Of a DNA stretch of 64,000 nucleotides, positions 1 to 12,176 are shown in pieces; the stretch's first letter is position 1; each line of letters begins with the position of its first letter. The notes beneath the pieces were generated by a model. The model saw only the letters and a list, made by a program, of their open reading frames with translations, was not told the origin of the DNA and made no database searches. The translations under genes were made by a program, and so were the position numbers. Origin of the DNA: Tragulus kanchil (lineage: Eukaryota; Chordata; Mammalia; Artiodactyla; Tragulidae); assembly GCA_022376925.1 (NCBI GenBank), contig JAIOJX010000004.1:127125123-127189122 (forward strand), read 5' to 3'.

Positions 1-92
1 CCAGACGGTATTTTCTCCAGTACTTCTCTCCTCTTATATATCCTATAACCAAAATGCTTCCAAAATTGAACAAAAATTTTATCCATTTCAAC

Positions 93-890
93 ATAAACAC
101 TCTGTGCAAATGAGGTGCCATAGAAGGAGGGATGCACAGTGCATATTTCTTCTGCTTCTGCATATGTTCTACTTTACCATCAAACTTTGCTTAAACTCAC
201 AACATAAAATGCAAAATTTCAAGATGGCAGCTAGGGAGCTTTAAACCAAACCTGAGGCCTTCCTGAATGCTGAGCCCTGGGCTACCTCACATGCCTGTGA
301 AGCCAGTCCTAGCTAGAGAGTCTTAGAAATGGATGATGAATTAGTTAATGTGCTTCCCACAAGCCTTGGTCATTGTTTAGCCCCAAGTTGGCTGATCTCC
401 AAATGCAAGTCTAGGCAGTCTTTGACTCCATAGCGCTCTCAGGCAAGAAGAGAAGCACATTTGGAGAGCAGAGTCAGAGTCAGCAAATTTAATGAGGCAC
501 CTTGAGTAGAAGGTAGAAGCTAAAGAATGCAAAGGACTAGTCATTGTGTGTTAATGCCTCAGGGTTATCACAGGGAATAAAATAAAAGGGGGCAGGGAAC
601 TATAAGTCTCTACTCTGGAGGCTTTAATGGAATACAACCTAATTTAAACTCAAAGAGATACGACATTTCAGTTGAAAAGATCCTGAGGAGAGGACTGCAA
701 AACTCCTGAGTAATTACTTACTAAAGGATTTTGCAATTCTTCATTTTACTTCACTGAAAGCACAACACTTCCAGATTTGAAAAGCAAGAGTAGTGGATTC
801 AGGCTGGTCCACAGAAGTTGTGGAATGATAACAGCAAACACCTACCCAGTATTTATCATAGGCAGACACTTTTCTGAGAGTGTAACAATA
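93..890. other. Unassigned sequence
   Basis: I recognise no gene, RNA or repeat here. It belongs to the second copy of duplication D0, whose first copy lies left of the window. Confidence 0.5.
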
Positions 891-894
891 AACA

Positions 895-1080
895 AATGAT
901 TTTCATATTAACTGTATGAGGTGGGCTGCTACTATTACAACATCTTATAGAAAGAGACACTAAGGTACAAAGAACTCGAGTCAATGTCCGAAGTCACATA
1001 GCCAGTAAATTGCTGAAGTGGAATCCCAACCCCAGCTCCAGTATCCTTGCATTTAATCTCAAGTTAACCACTTAACCGCT
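895..1080 (+). repeat. MIR-like ancient SINE
   Basis: The stretch reads like a decayed MIR core: counts of paired bases with the words actaaggtacaaagaactc, agtcacatagccagtaaat and gctgaagtggaatccc, which correspond to the familiar 'gaggcacagag...gtcacacagctagtaag...gggatt' block. Its right half is repeated at 2090-2170 by D1. Confidence 0.6.
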
Positions 1081-1434
1081 CCACTGCCTCTAGAACTGGT
1101 GCCGTTGTCTCTAGGTTACCATATCTGACGTTTACCCAGACGGTATTTTCTCCAGTACTTCTCTCCTCTTATATATCCTATAACCAAAATGCTTCCAAAA
1201 TTGAACAAAAACTTACTTTTATCCATTTTTCCTTTAGCTCTTTCAGAGCTCATTTTCAGGATGAAATTAGTATCACTTCAAAGTTTGGATTTTCTGGGTG
1301 TTACAGATGCAACAACCAACCTAATCTTATGTTCAGTTCATTCTAATTCAGACGTTTCACATTAGCCAGTTTAAGTGGTTTTGTTTTTTGTTTTTTAAAC
1401 CCGTGTTTCCTGCGTTGGCAGGCAAGTTCTTGCT

Positions 1435-1706
1435 TTTTGTTTTTTGGTTTTTATTGGCCACTTCTATTGATCTTTCATTTTTATTTATCTTTGTTCTTTG
1501 GCCTGTGTGGACCTCCCATCACAGTGACCTCTTTCACTGCAGAGCACCAGCTCTGGGCACATGCGCTCCAGAGCTCCAGCTTGGTAGTTGGACACATGGG
1601 TCCAACCACTCCATGGCACATGGGATCTTCCCAGGCCAGGGATCGAACCGGCGCCCCTTGCACTACAAGGCAGTGTCCTTACCCACTGGACCACCAGGGA
1701 AGCCCT
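1435..1706 (-). mobile_element. CHR-type tRNA-derived SINE (D1 copy a)
   Basis: Read on the minus strand it begins gggcttccctggtggtccag at 1706, has the tRNA-like box B around ggttcgatccctggcc, and ends near ggccaataaaaacc. A short second tRNA-SINE piece (tttcctgcgttggcaggcaa) sits at 1405-1428. Open frames here are SINE translations. Confidence 0.85.
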
Positions 1707-2526
1707 AAATGTTTTTAATCAGACTGCTCACAGCGAAAGATGAGTTGTGAATAATATTCTTCCAATTTCTTCTGCACTATAAATAGCATGCTATCTTCAT
1801 CCTCCAGTGGTCAAGCCAGGTGCATGGTTCACAGTCCATGAGAAAAGCTGTTCACACAAGCACATTTTATAACAACACTACAATTATAAAACCGTGCAAT
1901 TTTACATTTCCTTCCTTTTTCTTTCCTCTCCTTTGTTTCTTCCTTTCAATCCATGAATCTGATCTTCCTTACAAGCCTCCACTCTACTGGATGCAGACTT
2001 CAGCCCTAGAACCTCAATCCAGTCCCTAGGACTTTTGCTCTAGCTAACACGATCTCTTTCACATGTGTGCCCAAACCCCCCCTTTTCAATAGCCAGTAAA
2101 ATTGCTGAAGTGGAATCCCAACCCCAGCTCCAGTATCCTTGCATTTAATCTCAAGTTAACCACTTAACCGCTCCACTGCCTCTAGAACTGGTGCCGTTGT
2201 CTCTAGGTTACCATATCTGACGTTTACCCAGACGGTATTTTCTCCAGTACTTCTCTCCTCTTATATATCCTATAACCAAAATGCTTCCAAAATTGAACAA
2301 AAACTTACTTTTATCCATTTTTCCTTTAGCTCTTTCAGAGCTCATTTTCAGGATGAAATTAGTATCACTTCAAAGTTTGGATTTTCTGGGTGTTACAGAT
2401 GCAACAACCAACCTAATCTTATGTTCAGTTCATTCTAATTCAGACGTTTCACATTAGCCAGTTTAAGTGGTTTTGTTTTTTGTTTTTTAAACCCGTGTTT
2501 CCTGCGTTGGCAGGCAAGTTCTTGCT

Positions 2527-2798
2527 TTTTGTTTTTTGGTTTTTATTGGCCACTTCTATTGATCTTTCATTTTTATTTATCTTTGTTCTTTGGCCTGTGT
2601 GGACCTCCCATCACAGTGACCTCTTTCACTGCAGAGCACCAGCTCTGGGCACATGCGCTCCAGAGCTCCAGCTTGGTAGTTGGACACATGGGTCCAACCA
2701 CTCCATGGCACATGGGATCTTCCTGGACCAGGGGTCAAACCAGTGCTCTTTGCACTGCAACGCAGAGTCTTTACCCACTGGACCACAAGGGAAGCCCT
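2527..2798 (-). mobile_element. CHR-type tRNA-derived SINE (D1 copy b)
   Basis: Second copy of the 1435-1706 element. Its tRNA-related 5' part (2724-2794) differs at about 14 positions from the first copy, including cttcctggaccaggggtc for cttcccaggccagggatc. Confidence 0.85.
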
Positions 2799-3275
2799 AA
2801 ATGTTTTTAATCAGACTGCTCACAGCGAAAGATGAGTTGTGAATAATATTCTTCCAATTTCTTCTGCACTATAAATAGCATGCTATCTTCATCCTCCAGT
2901 GGTCAAGCCAGGTGCATGGTTCACAGTCCATGAGAAAAGCTGTTCACACAAGCACATTTTATAACAACACTACAATTATAAAACCGTGCAATTTTACATT
3001 TCCTTCCTTTTTCTTTCCTCTCCTTTGTTTCTTCCTTTCAATCCATGAATCTGATCTTCCTTACAAGCCTCCACTCTACTGGATGCAGACTTCAGCCCTA
3101 GAACCTCAATCCAGTCCCTAGGACTTTTGCTCTAGCTAACACGATCTCTTTCACATGTGTGCCCAATGTTTTAGATTTCTTCCCCTTCTTCCTGCTCTTT
3201 TCCACAGTGATGTTTAGCTTTCTGGGAGATAAAGAGGAAAATGTTGAGAAGGGGATTTAGACCCTCAGTCAATTC

Positions 3276-3432
3276 CCTTCTAGCTCAGCTGATAAAGAAT
3301 TTGGCTGCAATGCAGGAGTCCCAAGTTCAATTGCTGGGTCGGAAGATCCCCTGGAGAAGCAATAGGCTATCCCCTCCAGTATTCTTGAGCTTCCCAGGTG
3401 GCTTAGACAGTAAAGAATCCACCTTACTGTAA
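3276..3432 (+). mobile_element. Bov-tA-type SINE (copy at 4376-4532)
   Basis: Contains tagctcagctgataaagaat, caatgcaggag, gttcaattgctgggtcggaa and gatcccctggagaagcaat, the tRNA-derived head of ruminant Bov-tA. It is followed by a second head (gcttcccaggtggcttagac) at 3399. Confidence 0.85.
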
Positions 3433-3667
3433 CACATGAAGTTTTACATTTTTTAAAAGAGCATTTCCAGATATCTATACTTTCAAAATAAGAACTCAGA
3501 AGATTTTGGTAAAGGAGCTTCAACCCCCCATCTTTTGAGACTTCTGGTTATAGATGATGGGTTTAAGAGTAGGTAAGAAAAGGAGGTAGAGATTGAGAAA
3601 AGAAGGCAGAGGAAAGACCCCTAGGGGAATAGTAGCATCGGTATGATGAACAAGGGAGCTGATGTTC

Positions 3668-3742
3668 AGACCCTAAGCTGTGTCTGACTCTTTGTGACCT
3701 CACTGACTGCAGCACACCAGGCTTCCCTGTCCTTCAAGGGAG
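3668..3742 (-). mobile_element. BovB/Bov-A fragment (copy at 4768-4842)
   Basis: gtgtctgactctttgtgacc and gactgcagcacaccaggctt are hallmark words of the BovB 3' end and of Bov-A, here in antisense. Confidence 0.75.
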
Positions 3743-3984
3743 AGGAGCTAACAAGCGAGAAGTGGAAGAACAAGAAATGCTGTATCACAAAAGCCAAAGG
3801 AACAGAGAATTTTCAAGCATAAGAGCAACCAGTATGGTCAAATGATGCTATGAGACCAAGAAAGGGTCAAAAAATGTACCCCATATTCAGCAATACAGAG
3901 GTCCTCAGTCAAGTAAAAGGCAGGCTGCAGTAAAGTGAAGGTAAAGGAAGACTCATGTAGTAAAGAGGCAGCAGGTTAAATCCT

Positions 3985-4126
3985 TCAGCTGGGAGGATCC
4001 CCTGGAGAAGGCCATGGCATCCCACTCCAGTATTGACTGGAGAATCCCACGGACAGAGGAGCCTGGTGGGTCACAGTCCAGGGGGTTGCAAAGAGTTGGA
4101 CATGACTGAGCAACTGAGCAGGAGAC
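3985..4126 (+). mobile_element. Bov-tA SINE (copies at 5085-5226 and 6211-6314)
   Basis: gatcccctggagaaggccat, actccagtattgactggaga, gacagaggagcctggtgggt and gttgcaaagagttggacatg are diagnostic of Bov-tA in sense orientation. The third occurrence, from D3, retains only the 3' two thirds. Confidence 0.9.
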
Positions 4127-5126
4127 TAGATGAATAGAATAGTACCAACAGAACTGATAGTGTGGTAGGAAAAGCTGAGAGTCACTAAGTTCTAATTTCA
4201 GCTACTAAGCAGCAGGAGTGGATGATGCTGGAAAAGCAAGGTCATCTCTTTCACATGTGTGCCCAATGTTTTAGATTTCTTCCCCTTCTTCCTGCTCTTT
4301 TCCACAGTGATGTTTAGCTTTCTGGGAGATAAAGAGGAAAATGTTGAGAAGGGGATTTAGACCCTCAGTCAATTCCCTTCTAGCTCAGCTGATAAAGAAT
4401 TTGGCTGCAATGCAGGAGTCCCAAGTTCAATTGCTGGGTCGGAAGATCCCCTGGAGAAGCAATAGGCTATCCCCTCCAGTATTCTTGAGCTTCCCAGGTG
4501 GCTTAGACAGTAAAGAATCCACCTTACTGTAACACATGAAGTTTTACATTTTTTAAAAGAGCATTTCCAGATATCTATACTTTCAAAATAAGAACTCAGA
4601 AGATTTTGGTAAAGGAGCTTCAACCCCCCATCTTTTGAGACTTCTGGTTATAGATGATGGGTTTAAGAGTAGGTAAGAAAAGGAGGTAGAGATTGAGAAA
4701 AGAAGGCAGAGGAAAGACCCCTAGGGGAATAGTAGCATCGGTATGATGAACAAGGGAGCTGATGTTCAGACCCTAAGCTGTGTCTGACTCTTTGTGACCT
4801 CACTGACTGCAGCACACCAGGCTTCCCTGTCCTTCAAGGGAGAGGAGCTAACAAGCGAGAAGTGGAAGAACAAGAAATGCTGTATCACAAAAGCCAAAGG
4901 AACAGAGAATTTTCAAGCATAAGAGCAACCAGTATGGTCAAATGATGCTATGAGACCAAGAAAGGGTCAAAAAATGTACCCCATATTCAGCAATACAGAG
5001 GTCCTCAGTCAAGTAAAAGGCAGGCTGCAGTAAAGTGAAGGTAAAGGAAGACTCATGTAGTAAAGAGGCAGCAGGTTAAATCCTTCAGCTGGGAGGATCC
5101 CCTGGAGAAGGCCATGGCATCCCACT

Positions 5127-7259
5127 CCAGTATTGACTGGAGAATCCCACGGACAGAGGAGCCTGGTGGGTCACAGTCCAGGGGGTTGCAAAGAGTTGGA
5201 CATGACTGAGCAACTGAGCAGGAGACTAGATGAATAGAATAGTACCAACAGAACTGATAGTGTGGTAGGAAAAGCTGAGAGTCACTAAGTTCTAATTTCA
5301 GCTACTAAGCAGCAGGAGTGGATGATGCTGGAAAAGCAAGGTCATCTCAGTGCACCTCAGCTTCCTCAACTGTAAAATCAGTCATCTTGAGGATTACATA
5401 TGACAACATATATACAACCTGGCACATTATGGTAGTTCCATAAACAGTTATGCATTCTGTTCTCTGGAAGCACTAAGTGTTACAGAAATTAGAAGTGGTA
5501 TCATTTTCACTTCTCAAATCCAGTGATACATGATGCTACACAGATGTAAGACATACTATATATTTATACTTATTATGATCACAGAATGTTATTAGTATAC
5601 TTCGCCACTCCCATTACTTTGCTACATTACATTTTACCTGAACCATGGGAAAAAAATAAATAGAACTTTACAGAGCAATAAAACATTCAAACTAGTCAGC
5701 TAAGATAGTCTATCCTTTCCCACCTCCAATGTGACCCATGACAGCCAAAGAACCTAGAAAGCCAGATCGACCACTCCTTCTCTACCCAAACACACAGCAC
5801 ACCCACTGACAGTGAGTCAGCCTCCAAGGAGGGAAGTGACTTTCCAATCTCCAGTTATATCTAATTGTCAAGTCAGTTAGTGTGAGGTCTAATCAATTAG
5901 CGTTAAGTCTAATTAGCATAAAGTGTCATTCTACCCTGCGTGCTTCCAAGTCCTTCTTTCCACACATATCCTGGCAAGGTTCAGAGAGGCCATGTAACAG
6001 AAAGGGTTCAGCATGCCTCCACTATATCCGAAAGACTCTCACTGTATCTGGATACAGTCCACTAGTCATTAGCAAAAATTCCCAAGCAGTGTCCTTTGGG
6101 CATAGATTAATTCGTCAATGTAGTTGCAAGTGTCGCCACACACATTTGAATCACCTTATCACTTGGCAAGTTGCAGTGTGCCCCCCAAAAAAGGGGCCAT
6201 GGGCATTCCCATTTCCAGTATTGACTGGAGAATCCCACGGACAGAGGAGCCTGGTGGGTCACAGTCCAGGGGGTTGCAAAGAGTTGGACATGACTGAGCA
6301 ACTGAGCAGGAGACTAGATGAATAGAATAGTACCAACAGAACTGATAGTGTGGTAGGAAAAGCTGAGAGTCACTAAGTTCTAATTTCAGCTACTAAGCAG
6401 CAGGAGTGGATGATGCTGGAAAAGCAAGGTCATCTCAGTGCACCTCAGCTTCCTCAACTGTAAAATCAGTCATCTTGAGGATTACATATGACAACATATA
6501 TACAACCTGGCACATTATGGTAGTTCCATAAACAGTTATGCATTCTGTTCTCTGGAAGCACTAAGTGTTACAGAAATTAGAAGTGGTATCATTTTCACTT
6601 CTCAAATCCAGTGATACATGATGCTACACAGATGTAAGACATACTATATATTTATACTTATTATGATCACAGAATGTTATTAGTATACTTCGCCACTCCC
6701 ATTACTTTGCTACATTACATTTTACCTGAACCATGGGAAAAAAATAAATAGAACTTTACAGAGCAATAAAACATTCAAACTAGTCAGCTAAGATAGTCTA
6801 TCCTTTCCCACCTCCAATGTGACCCATGACAGCCAAAGAACCTAGAAAGCCAGATCGACCACTCCTTCTCTACCCAAACACACAGCACACCCACTGACAG
6901 TGAGTCAGCCTCCAAGGAGGGAAGTGACTTTCCAATCTCCAGTTATATCTAATTGTCAAGTCAGTTAGTGTGAGGTCTAATCAATTAGCGTTAAGTCTAA
7001 TTAGCATAAAGTGTCATTCTACCCTGCGTGCTTCCAAGTCCTTCTTTCCACACATATCCTGGCAAGGTTCAGAGAGGCCATGTAACAGAAAGGGTTCAGC
7101 ATGCCTCCACTATATCCGAAAGACTCTCACTGTATCTGGATACAGTCCACTAGTCATTAGCAAAAATTCCCAAGCAGTGTCCTTTGGGCATAGATTAATT
7201 CGTCAATGTAGTTGCAAGTGTCGCCACACACATTTGAATCACCTTATCACTTGGCAAGT
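5127..7259. repeat. Tandem duplication D3 (offset 1088)
   Basis: Copy a is about 5127-6171 and copy b 6215-7259. The 43 bases between them (6172-6214) look like degraded versions of the sequence that follows copy b and precedes copy a, for example gggccatgggcattccc against ggccatggcatccc. Confidence 0.93.
5348..6210. other. Intergenic sequence, no gene recognised
   Basis: AT-rich sequence repeated at 6436-7259 by D3. The long open frame at 5882-6325 runs across the duplication joint into a SINE and is a chance frame. Confidence 0.6.
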
Positions 7260-7618
7260 CTGCATGACCTACATGTCGACCGTGTCAATAGTCTACACAG
7301 CAGACACAGGAACTGATGAAATTATCCTCATGAGAAAGCTCTAGCTCTGCATAAAAAAAGTAGACTCTTTAAAAAAATAAAGAAAGAAGGGGCAGGAAAT
7401 GGTGATGAAAGTAGATAACTTCTGCCATAGATAAGATAACAGAAAAGATCCAAAAGTAGGCAGTACCAGAAAACTAGCTGTATATCTGTTACTTCCCCAA
7501 CCCTACTCTCTGTTTTACTGGGCTTGGTATGTGCTAATATTTGAAAATTTGCCTGTTTTTAATAAATGAATACTTGGAACATCCCCTTAAGCATTATTTT
7601 TTTAAAAAATCAATAACA

Positions 7619-7875
7619 GGGCTTCCCTGGTGGTCCAGTGGGTAAGGACACCACCTTGCAGTGCAAGGGACGCCGGTTCAATCCCTGGCCTGGGAAGATC
7701 CCACGTGCCACGGAGCGGCTGGACCTATGTGTCCAATTACCGAGCCGGAGCTCTGGAGCGCATGCACCCAGAGCCGATGCTCTGCGACAACAGAGCACAC
7801 AGTGATGGGAGGCCCACACGGGCCAAAGAACAAAGACATATGAAAATAGACAAATGAAAGACCAATAGAAGTGGC
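7619..7875 (+). mobile_element. CHR-type tRNA-derived SINE with C-rich tail
   Basis: Begins gggcttccctggtggtccag, box B-like ggttcaatccctggcc, then the CHR-type body (gagcggctggacc, ggaggcccacacgggccaaa) and ends gaccaatagaagtggccagc with a C-rich run to about 7902. No clear target-site duplication was seen. Confidence 0.88.
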
Positions 7876-8084
7876 CAGCTCCTCCCCCACTCCCCCCCCC
7901 CCAAAAGACAAACCTAATGACTTATCATTCCAATGGGAGCTTTACTGAATTAAACCACTTAAAAAAATAATAATAATAAAATAACATATCACTTCCTGTG
8001 TTTCTTCTCAAGGTGGTCATTCAAAATCTTGACTTTGGCCACACGTTTGAATGACTCAGCAAACCTTAAAAGACACTGAGGCGA

Positions 8085-8374
8085 GGCTTCCCTGGTGGGA
8101 CAGTGGATAAGAATCCACCTGCCAATGCAGGAGACACAGCATCAGCCCCTGGTCCAGGAAGATCTACATACCGCAGAGCCACTAAGCCTGTGTGCCATGA
8201 CTACTGAACCCACCTGCTTAGAGCCTGTCCTCACAGCAAGACAAGCCACCACAGTGAGAACCCTCAGCACCACAATGAAGCGTAGGCCCCTCTTGCCACA
8301 ACTAGAGAAAGCCCAAGCAAACCAACGAAGACCCAGTGCAGGCAAAAATAAATAAAATTTTAAAGAAAACAACA
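8085..8374 (+). mobile_element. CHR-type SINE, second subfamily, with imperfect TSD
   Basis: Begins ggcttccctggtgggacagt and ends in aactagagaaagcccaagca, acgaagacccagtgcaggc, aaaataaataaa. Flanked by acactgaggcga (8073-8084) and acactgatgcaa (8375-8386), a decayed 12-base target-site duplication. Confidence 0.88.
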
Positions 8375-8386
8375 ACACTGATGCAA

Positions 8387-9109
8387 GGTCCAATCCTGGA
8401 TGAATTATTAGTATCAGGTGGGAGTGAGCAGTCATTAGTGATTATTCACAGGTCCCCAAGTCATTCTCTTGAGCAACCAGTGTTTTAAAAACATCTGTGA
8501 TGTCTCTCTCCTCCAGTGCTTCCAAAATAGCCTGCCTTTTTTTTTTACAAATCCTGAAGAATGTGAAAATGAGGGGAAAAAATTCTTTCTGATGGGTTGA
8601 AGCAAGTAATTCCATCTCAGAGTCTATCTAGCTGATGAGTGTGTTTCTTAGATAAAGACACCATATCCTTCTAGAAGTTACTGGAAAGACCTTAAGGAAT
8701 GTAACTGGATTCTTCAAAATGATCCACTACACTTATAAAAAAAATTACATTTTGTCGTCTGTCCATGCACAAATAACACACAATTCATCCTCAGACAGCA
8801 ACATCTCTGTCTGTAGCTCTGTTTTCCAGTCGGTGCAGTTCTTTCACTAATACTGAGTTTTCTGCCTCTGTGAGAATTATCCATGGACTTCTTCCCCCTA
8901 AATTACACAGTCCCTCATCATCCCTCCCAGAGCCTCCCAAAACGAGAACCCCGGGAGTCGTATGTTTGTCGGGTGTTTGTTTTCAACAAATCATAGCCAT
9001 TTAGCAGTCACGGGCTTCTCATTTGAATATATAATTAATAAGTATACTCTTGGTCTAACAGTAGGCTCCAAGTTAGGAAATGACTCTCCTTTGATTGGAC
9101 TCTGGCACC
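8387..9109. other. Unassigned unique sequence
   Basis: No gene, RNA or clear repeat was recognised. It contains a short poly-T (8538-8547) and otherwise ordinary sequence. Confidence 0.5.
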
Positions 9110-11043
9110 CAGGAAGTCCAATTCTAAAGAAGTCCTAAGCAAAAGCAAACAATAATTGTTCTCCAATCCTTTGCAAATAAGTGTCTTCCAGGAACTGTCT
9201 GGCCATTCCACTAGAAAAGCTGTCTGGCTTGTGCAGGTATCTACTGGCCGGAGGTTCACCTAGAATGTGTATTGCATTCTAGAAATAAGTCTCCTAAGAG
9301 CAGGCCCACTCCTCCATGAGCCACTTTTCTCTTTGTCTCTGGAATTCCCCTGCAGGCTTTGCCATTTCAGAGTCTGCTTCTGTAGCAGCAAAACAGGTAA
9401 AACTTTTTCACCCACATTGAGATAAGGAACCAGAGAATTTAAACTTTTTGAAAAAGAATGAGAAAAAGCCTGGGAATGTCTTTCAGAGCGGTTTTTTTTT
9501 TCCCCCCTCTTATTTTTTTTTAAAGGAAGCCTACTGTCCTTTCCAGGAATTTCTTTTAAACAAGGTATTCAAATGTTAAAGCTGAGATATTCTTCAACTA
9601 CTGGACTTTTGGAAAAAGCTGGTTTTTATGGGAGTATAATAAACCTGGGTCTAAGGCCTGAGAACTTTAAGGAAATAAATTTCTCCCTGACTCTGTCTTC
9701 ATATCAAATGCTCTTAATAATTGATTACAGCCCTCCTTTGCTTCCACATGAGGCAGAGGTTGTCATTTTCCTTCTTTTCCTTGCCATCCCAAGTTGTATC
9801 CATAGGTACACATTTTGTCCGTAGGTTTCAGGGAGTATTTTCTCCCATTTGGAGAAAGGCATGGCAACCCACCCCAGTGTTCTTGCCTAGAGAATTCCAG
9901 GGACAGAGGAGCCTGGCGGGCTATGGTCCATGGGGTTGCCAAGAGTAGGACATGACTGAGCAACTTACATAGTTTCACTTTTCTTCCATTCAGGAAGAAT
10001 CACCATGATGCAGACCTGTAGGCCAGGCTTCCAGCAAAGACATTTTCTCTTCTTTTGCTGTGCCCCTAATTGCGAACAGGAAGTCCAATTCTAAAGAAGT
10101 CCTAAGCAAAAGCAAACAATAATTGTTCTCCAATCCTTTGCAAATAAGTGTCTTCCAGGAACTGTCTGGCCATTCCACTAGAAAAGCTGTCTGGCTTGTG
10201 CAGGTATCTACTGGCCGGAGGTTCACCTAGAATGTGTATTGCATTCTAGAAATAAGTCTCCTAAGAGCAGGCCCACTCCTCCATGAGCCACTTTTCTCTT
10301 TGTCTCTGGAATTCCCCTGCAGGCTTTGCCATTTCAGAGTCTGCTTCTGTAGCAGCAAAACAGGTAAAACTTTTTCACCCACATTGAGATAAGGAACCAG
10401 AGAATTTAAACTTTTTGAAAAAGAATGAGAAAAAGCCTGGGAATGTCTTTCAGAGCGGTTTTTTTTTTCCCCCCTCTTATTTTTTTTTAAAGGAAGCCTA
10501 CTGTCCTTTCCAGGAATTTCTTTTAAACAAGGTATTCAAATGTTAAAGCTGAGATATTCTTCAACTACTGGACTTTTGGAAAAAGCTGGTTTTTATGGGA
10601 GTATAATAAACCTGGGTCTAAGGCCTGAGAACTTTAAGGAAATAAATTTCTCCCTGACTCTGTCTTCATATCAAATGCTCTTAATAATTGATTACAGCCC
10701 TCCTTTGCTTCCACATGAGGCAGAGGTTGTCATTTTCCTTCTTTTCCTTGCCATCCCAAGTTGTATCCATAGGTACACATTTTGTCCGTAGGTTTCAGGG
10801 AGTATTTTCTCCCATTTGGAGAAAGGCATGGCAACCCACCCCAGTGTTCTTGCCTAGAGAATTCCAGGGACAGAGGAGCCTGGCGGGCTATGGTCCATGG
10901 GGTTGCCAAGAGTAGGACATGACTGAGCAACTTACATAGTTTCACTTTTCTTCCATTCAGGAAGAATCACCATGATGCAGACCTGTAGGCCAGGCTTCCA
11001 GCAAAGACATTTTCTCTTCTTTTGCTGTGACCCTAATTGGGAA
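9110..11043. repeat. Tandem duplication D4 (unit 967 bp)
   Basis: Copy a 9110-10076 and copy b 10077-11043. It is the shortest unit of the series. The last bases of copy a (cccctaattgcgaacagg) differ from those of copy b (accctaattgggaacagg). Confidence 0.94.
9848..9966 (+). mobile_element. Bov-tA SINE 3' part (copy at 10815-10933)
   Basis: gagaaaggcatggcaaccca, cagtgttcttgcctagagaa and catggggttgccaagagtag to tgactgagcaactt match the Bov-tA body in sense. Confidence 0.88.
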
Positions 11044-11295
11044 CAGGAAGCCCATTCCAAGCTGATCCTAAGAACAGACCAACTGGACAGAGTGTGCTTA
11101 TTGACTGTATACGCTCTAATTCAGAATGGCTCAACAACAGTCCTGTGTCAACTGCGACGGCATGATCCCATCTGGTGGCAGTATTAAAATATCCAAGCCT
11201 TTGACAATATAGCCCAGGGAAATCATCTATACTGTCCCTCTGCCCGATGTGACTGTGATCTGTGTTCAATTTCTCTTTGGTTATATAACTCTTGC

Positions 11296-11337
11296 TGTTG
11301 TCATTGTTCAGCCGCTCAGTTGTGTCCAACTCCTTTT
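11296..11337 (-). mobile_element. BovB/Bov-A terminal fragment
   Basis: ttgtcattgttcagccgctc and agttgtgtccaactcc match the antisense end of BovB/Bov-A; only about 40 bases remain. Confidence 0.6.
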
Positions 11338-11579
11338 TTGTTTTAATCATTTTAATCATTTTTTAAAGAGTAGACATGAAACATAAAACCATAACAATAG
11401 ATACAAAACAATAACAGATGGAAATTGTACCCTGATGGGTCTGTTCTAGGCAACAACTTGTCATTTCTACAGACAATAGGTAGTCAAGAGTCTAGATGGC
11501 ATTTTTACAGGGTCCCTATGAACCTTAGTATTGGAAAGTTGGGGAACACAATAAATAATAACCTCTCTCCATTTTTTTT

Positions 11580-11774
11580 TGGTGGCTTAAAGAATCTGCC
11601 TGCAGTGTGGGAGACCTGGGTTTGATCCTGAGGTTGGGAAGATCCCCTGGAGGAGGACATGGACACACACACCAGTATTCCTGCCTGGAAAATCCCAGGG
11701 ACAGAGGAGCCTGGCAGGATATATATAGTTCATGGGGTCGCAAAGAGACAGACATGACTGAGCAACTAAGCACA
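11580..11774 (+). mobile_element. Bov-tA SINE
   Basis: tggcttaaagaatctgcctg, gagacctgggtttgatcctg, gatcccctggaggaggacat and catggggtcgcaaagagaca form a nearly complete element ending at tgactgagcaacta. Confidence 0.9.
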
Positions 11775-11999
11775 GACTCCATTTTTTAAAGCCAGAGTTC
11801 TGAAACAATTGGAGAAAATCATAAGCTCCCCCTGATCTGTGACAACAAATCAGGTAAACATTCATTAAATCATTCATCTATTATGTAGCTTAAATGATAG
11901 GTCAGGAGAGCAGAATTAAGAAAATACAGCCATGGGCTTACAAAGGAAGAATCAGTAAAGCAATGAGTATGTATTAATCAAGTGTGCCCCACTCTTTAC

Positions 12000-12176
12000 T
12001 TCCCCAGGAGCTGTAGGCCACCAGGCTCCTCTATCCATGGGATTTCTCAGGCAAGAATGCTGGAGTGGGTCGCCATTTCCTTCTCCAGGGGATCTTCCTG
12101 ACCCTGGAGGCATCAAACTCAGGTGTCCTGCATTGGCAGGTGGATTCTTTATCATCTGAGCCACCAGCAAAGCCCA
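12000..12176 (-). mobile_element. Bov-tA SINE (copy at 13115-13291)
   Basis: Antisense words: ccaccaggctcctctatcca, gggatttctcaggcaagaat, ccatttccttctccagggga, tcctgcattggcaggtggat and tgagccaccagcaaagccc, the tRNA-like head. Confidence 0.9.

Larger units (their letters stand above)
1..1230. repeat. Tandem duplication D0, second copy (first copy mostly left of the window)
   Basis: Bases 1-92 match 1136-1233 (offset 1135), except that 1-92 lacks about five bases before ttttatccattt; then the sequences part. This fits a first copy ending near 92 and a second copy ending near 1230. The same segment returns a third time at 2228 through D1. Confidence 0.75.
998..3166. repeat. Tandem duplication D1 (unit about 1.09 kb)
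   Basis: Copy a is 998-2074 and copy b 2090-3166, offset 1092. They are separated by about 15 bases of unmatched C/T-rich sequence. Flanking unique sequence is nearly identical, but one patch inside the SINE (1632-1702 versus 2724-2794) differs at about 14 positions. Confidence 0.93.
3144..5347. repeat. Tandem duplication D2 (unit 1100 bp)
   Basis: Copy a 3144-4243 and copy b 4244-5343 abut directly, sharing atctc at the joint. I saw no difference between the copies. Confidence 0.95.

Noticed and set aside
1388..1708. 106-codon frame and its near-copy at 2480-2800 as a gene family
   Set aside because: The frames lie within the SINE and are duplicated with it by D1; similar translations appear at every CHR-type SINE in the window.
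998..3166. Biological segmental duplication or satellite
   Set aside because: The pairs share no common sequence with one another, each occurs once, sizes are uniform and the joints carry sequencing-like errors. Real duplication is not excluded without reads but is the weaker reading.
7619..7875. tRNA gene
   Set aside because: Box A/B-like words belong to the head of a SINE; no complete cloverleaf with a proper acceptor stem and anticodon arm could be drawn.
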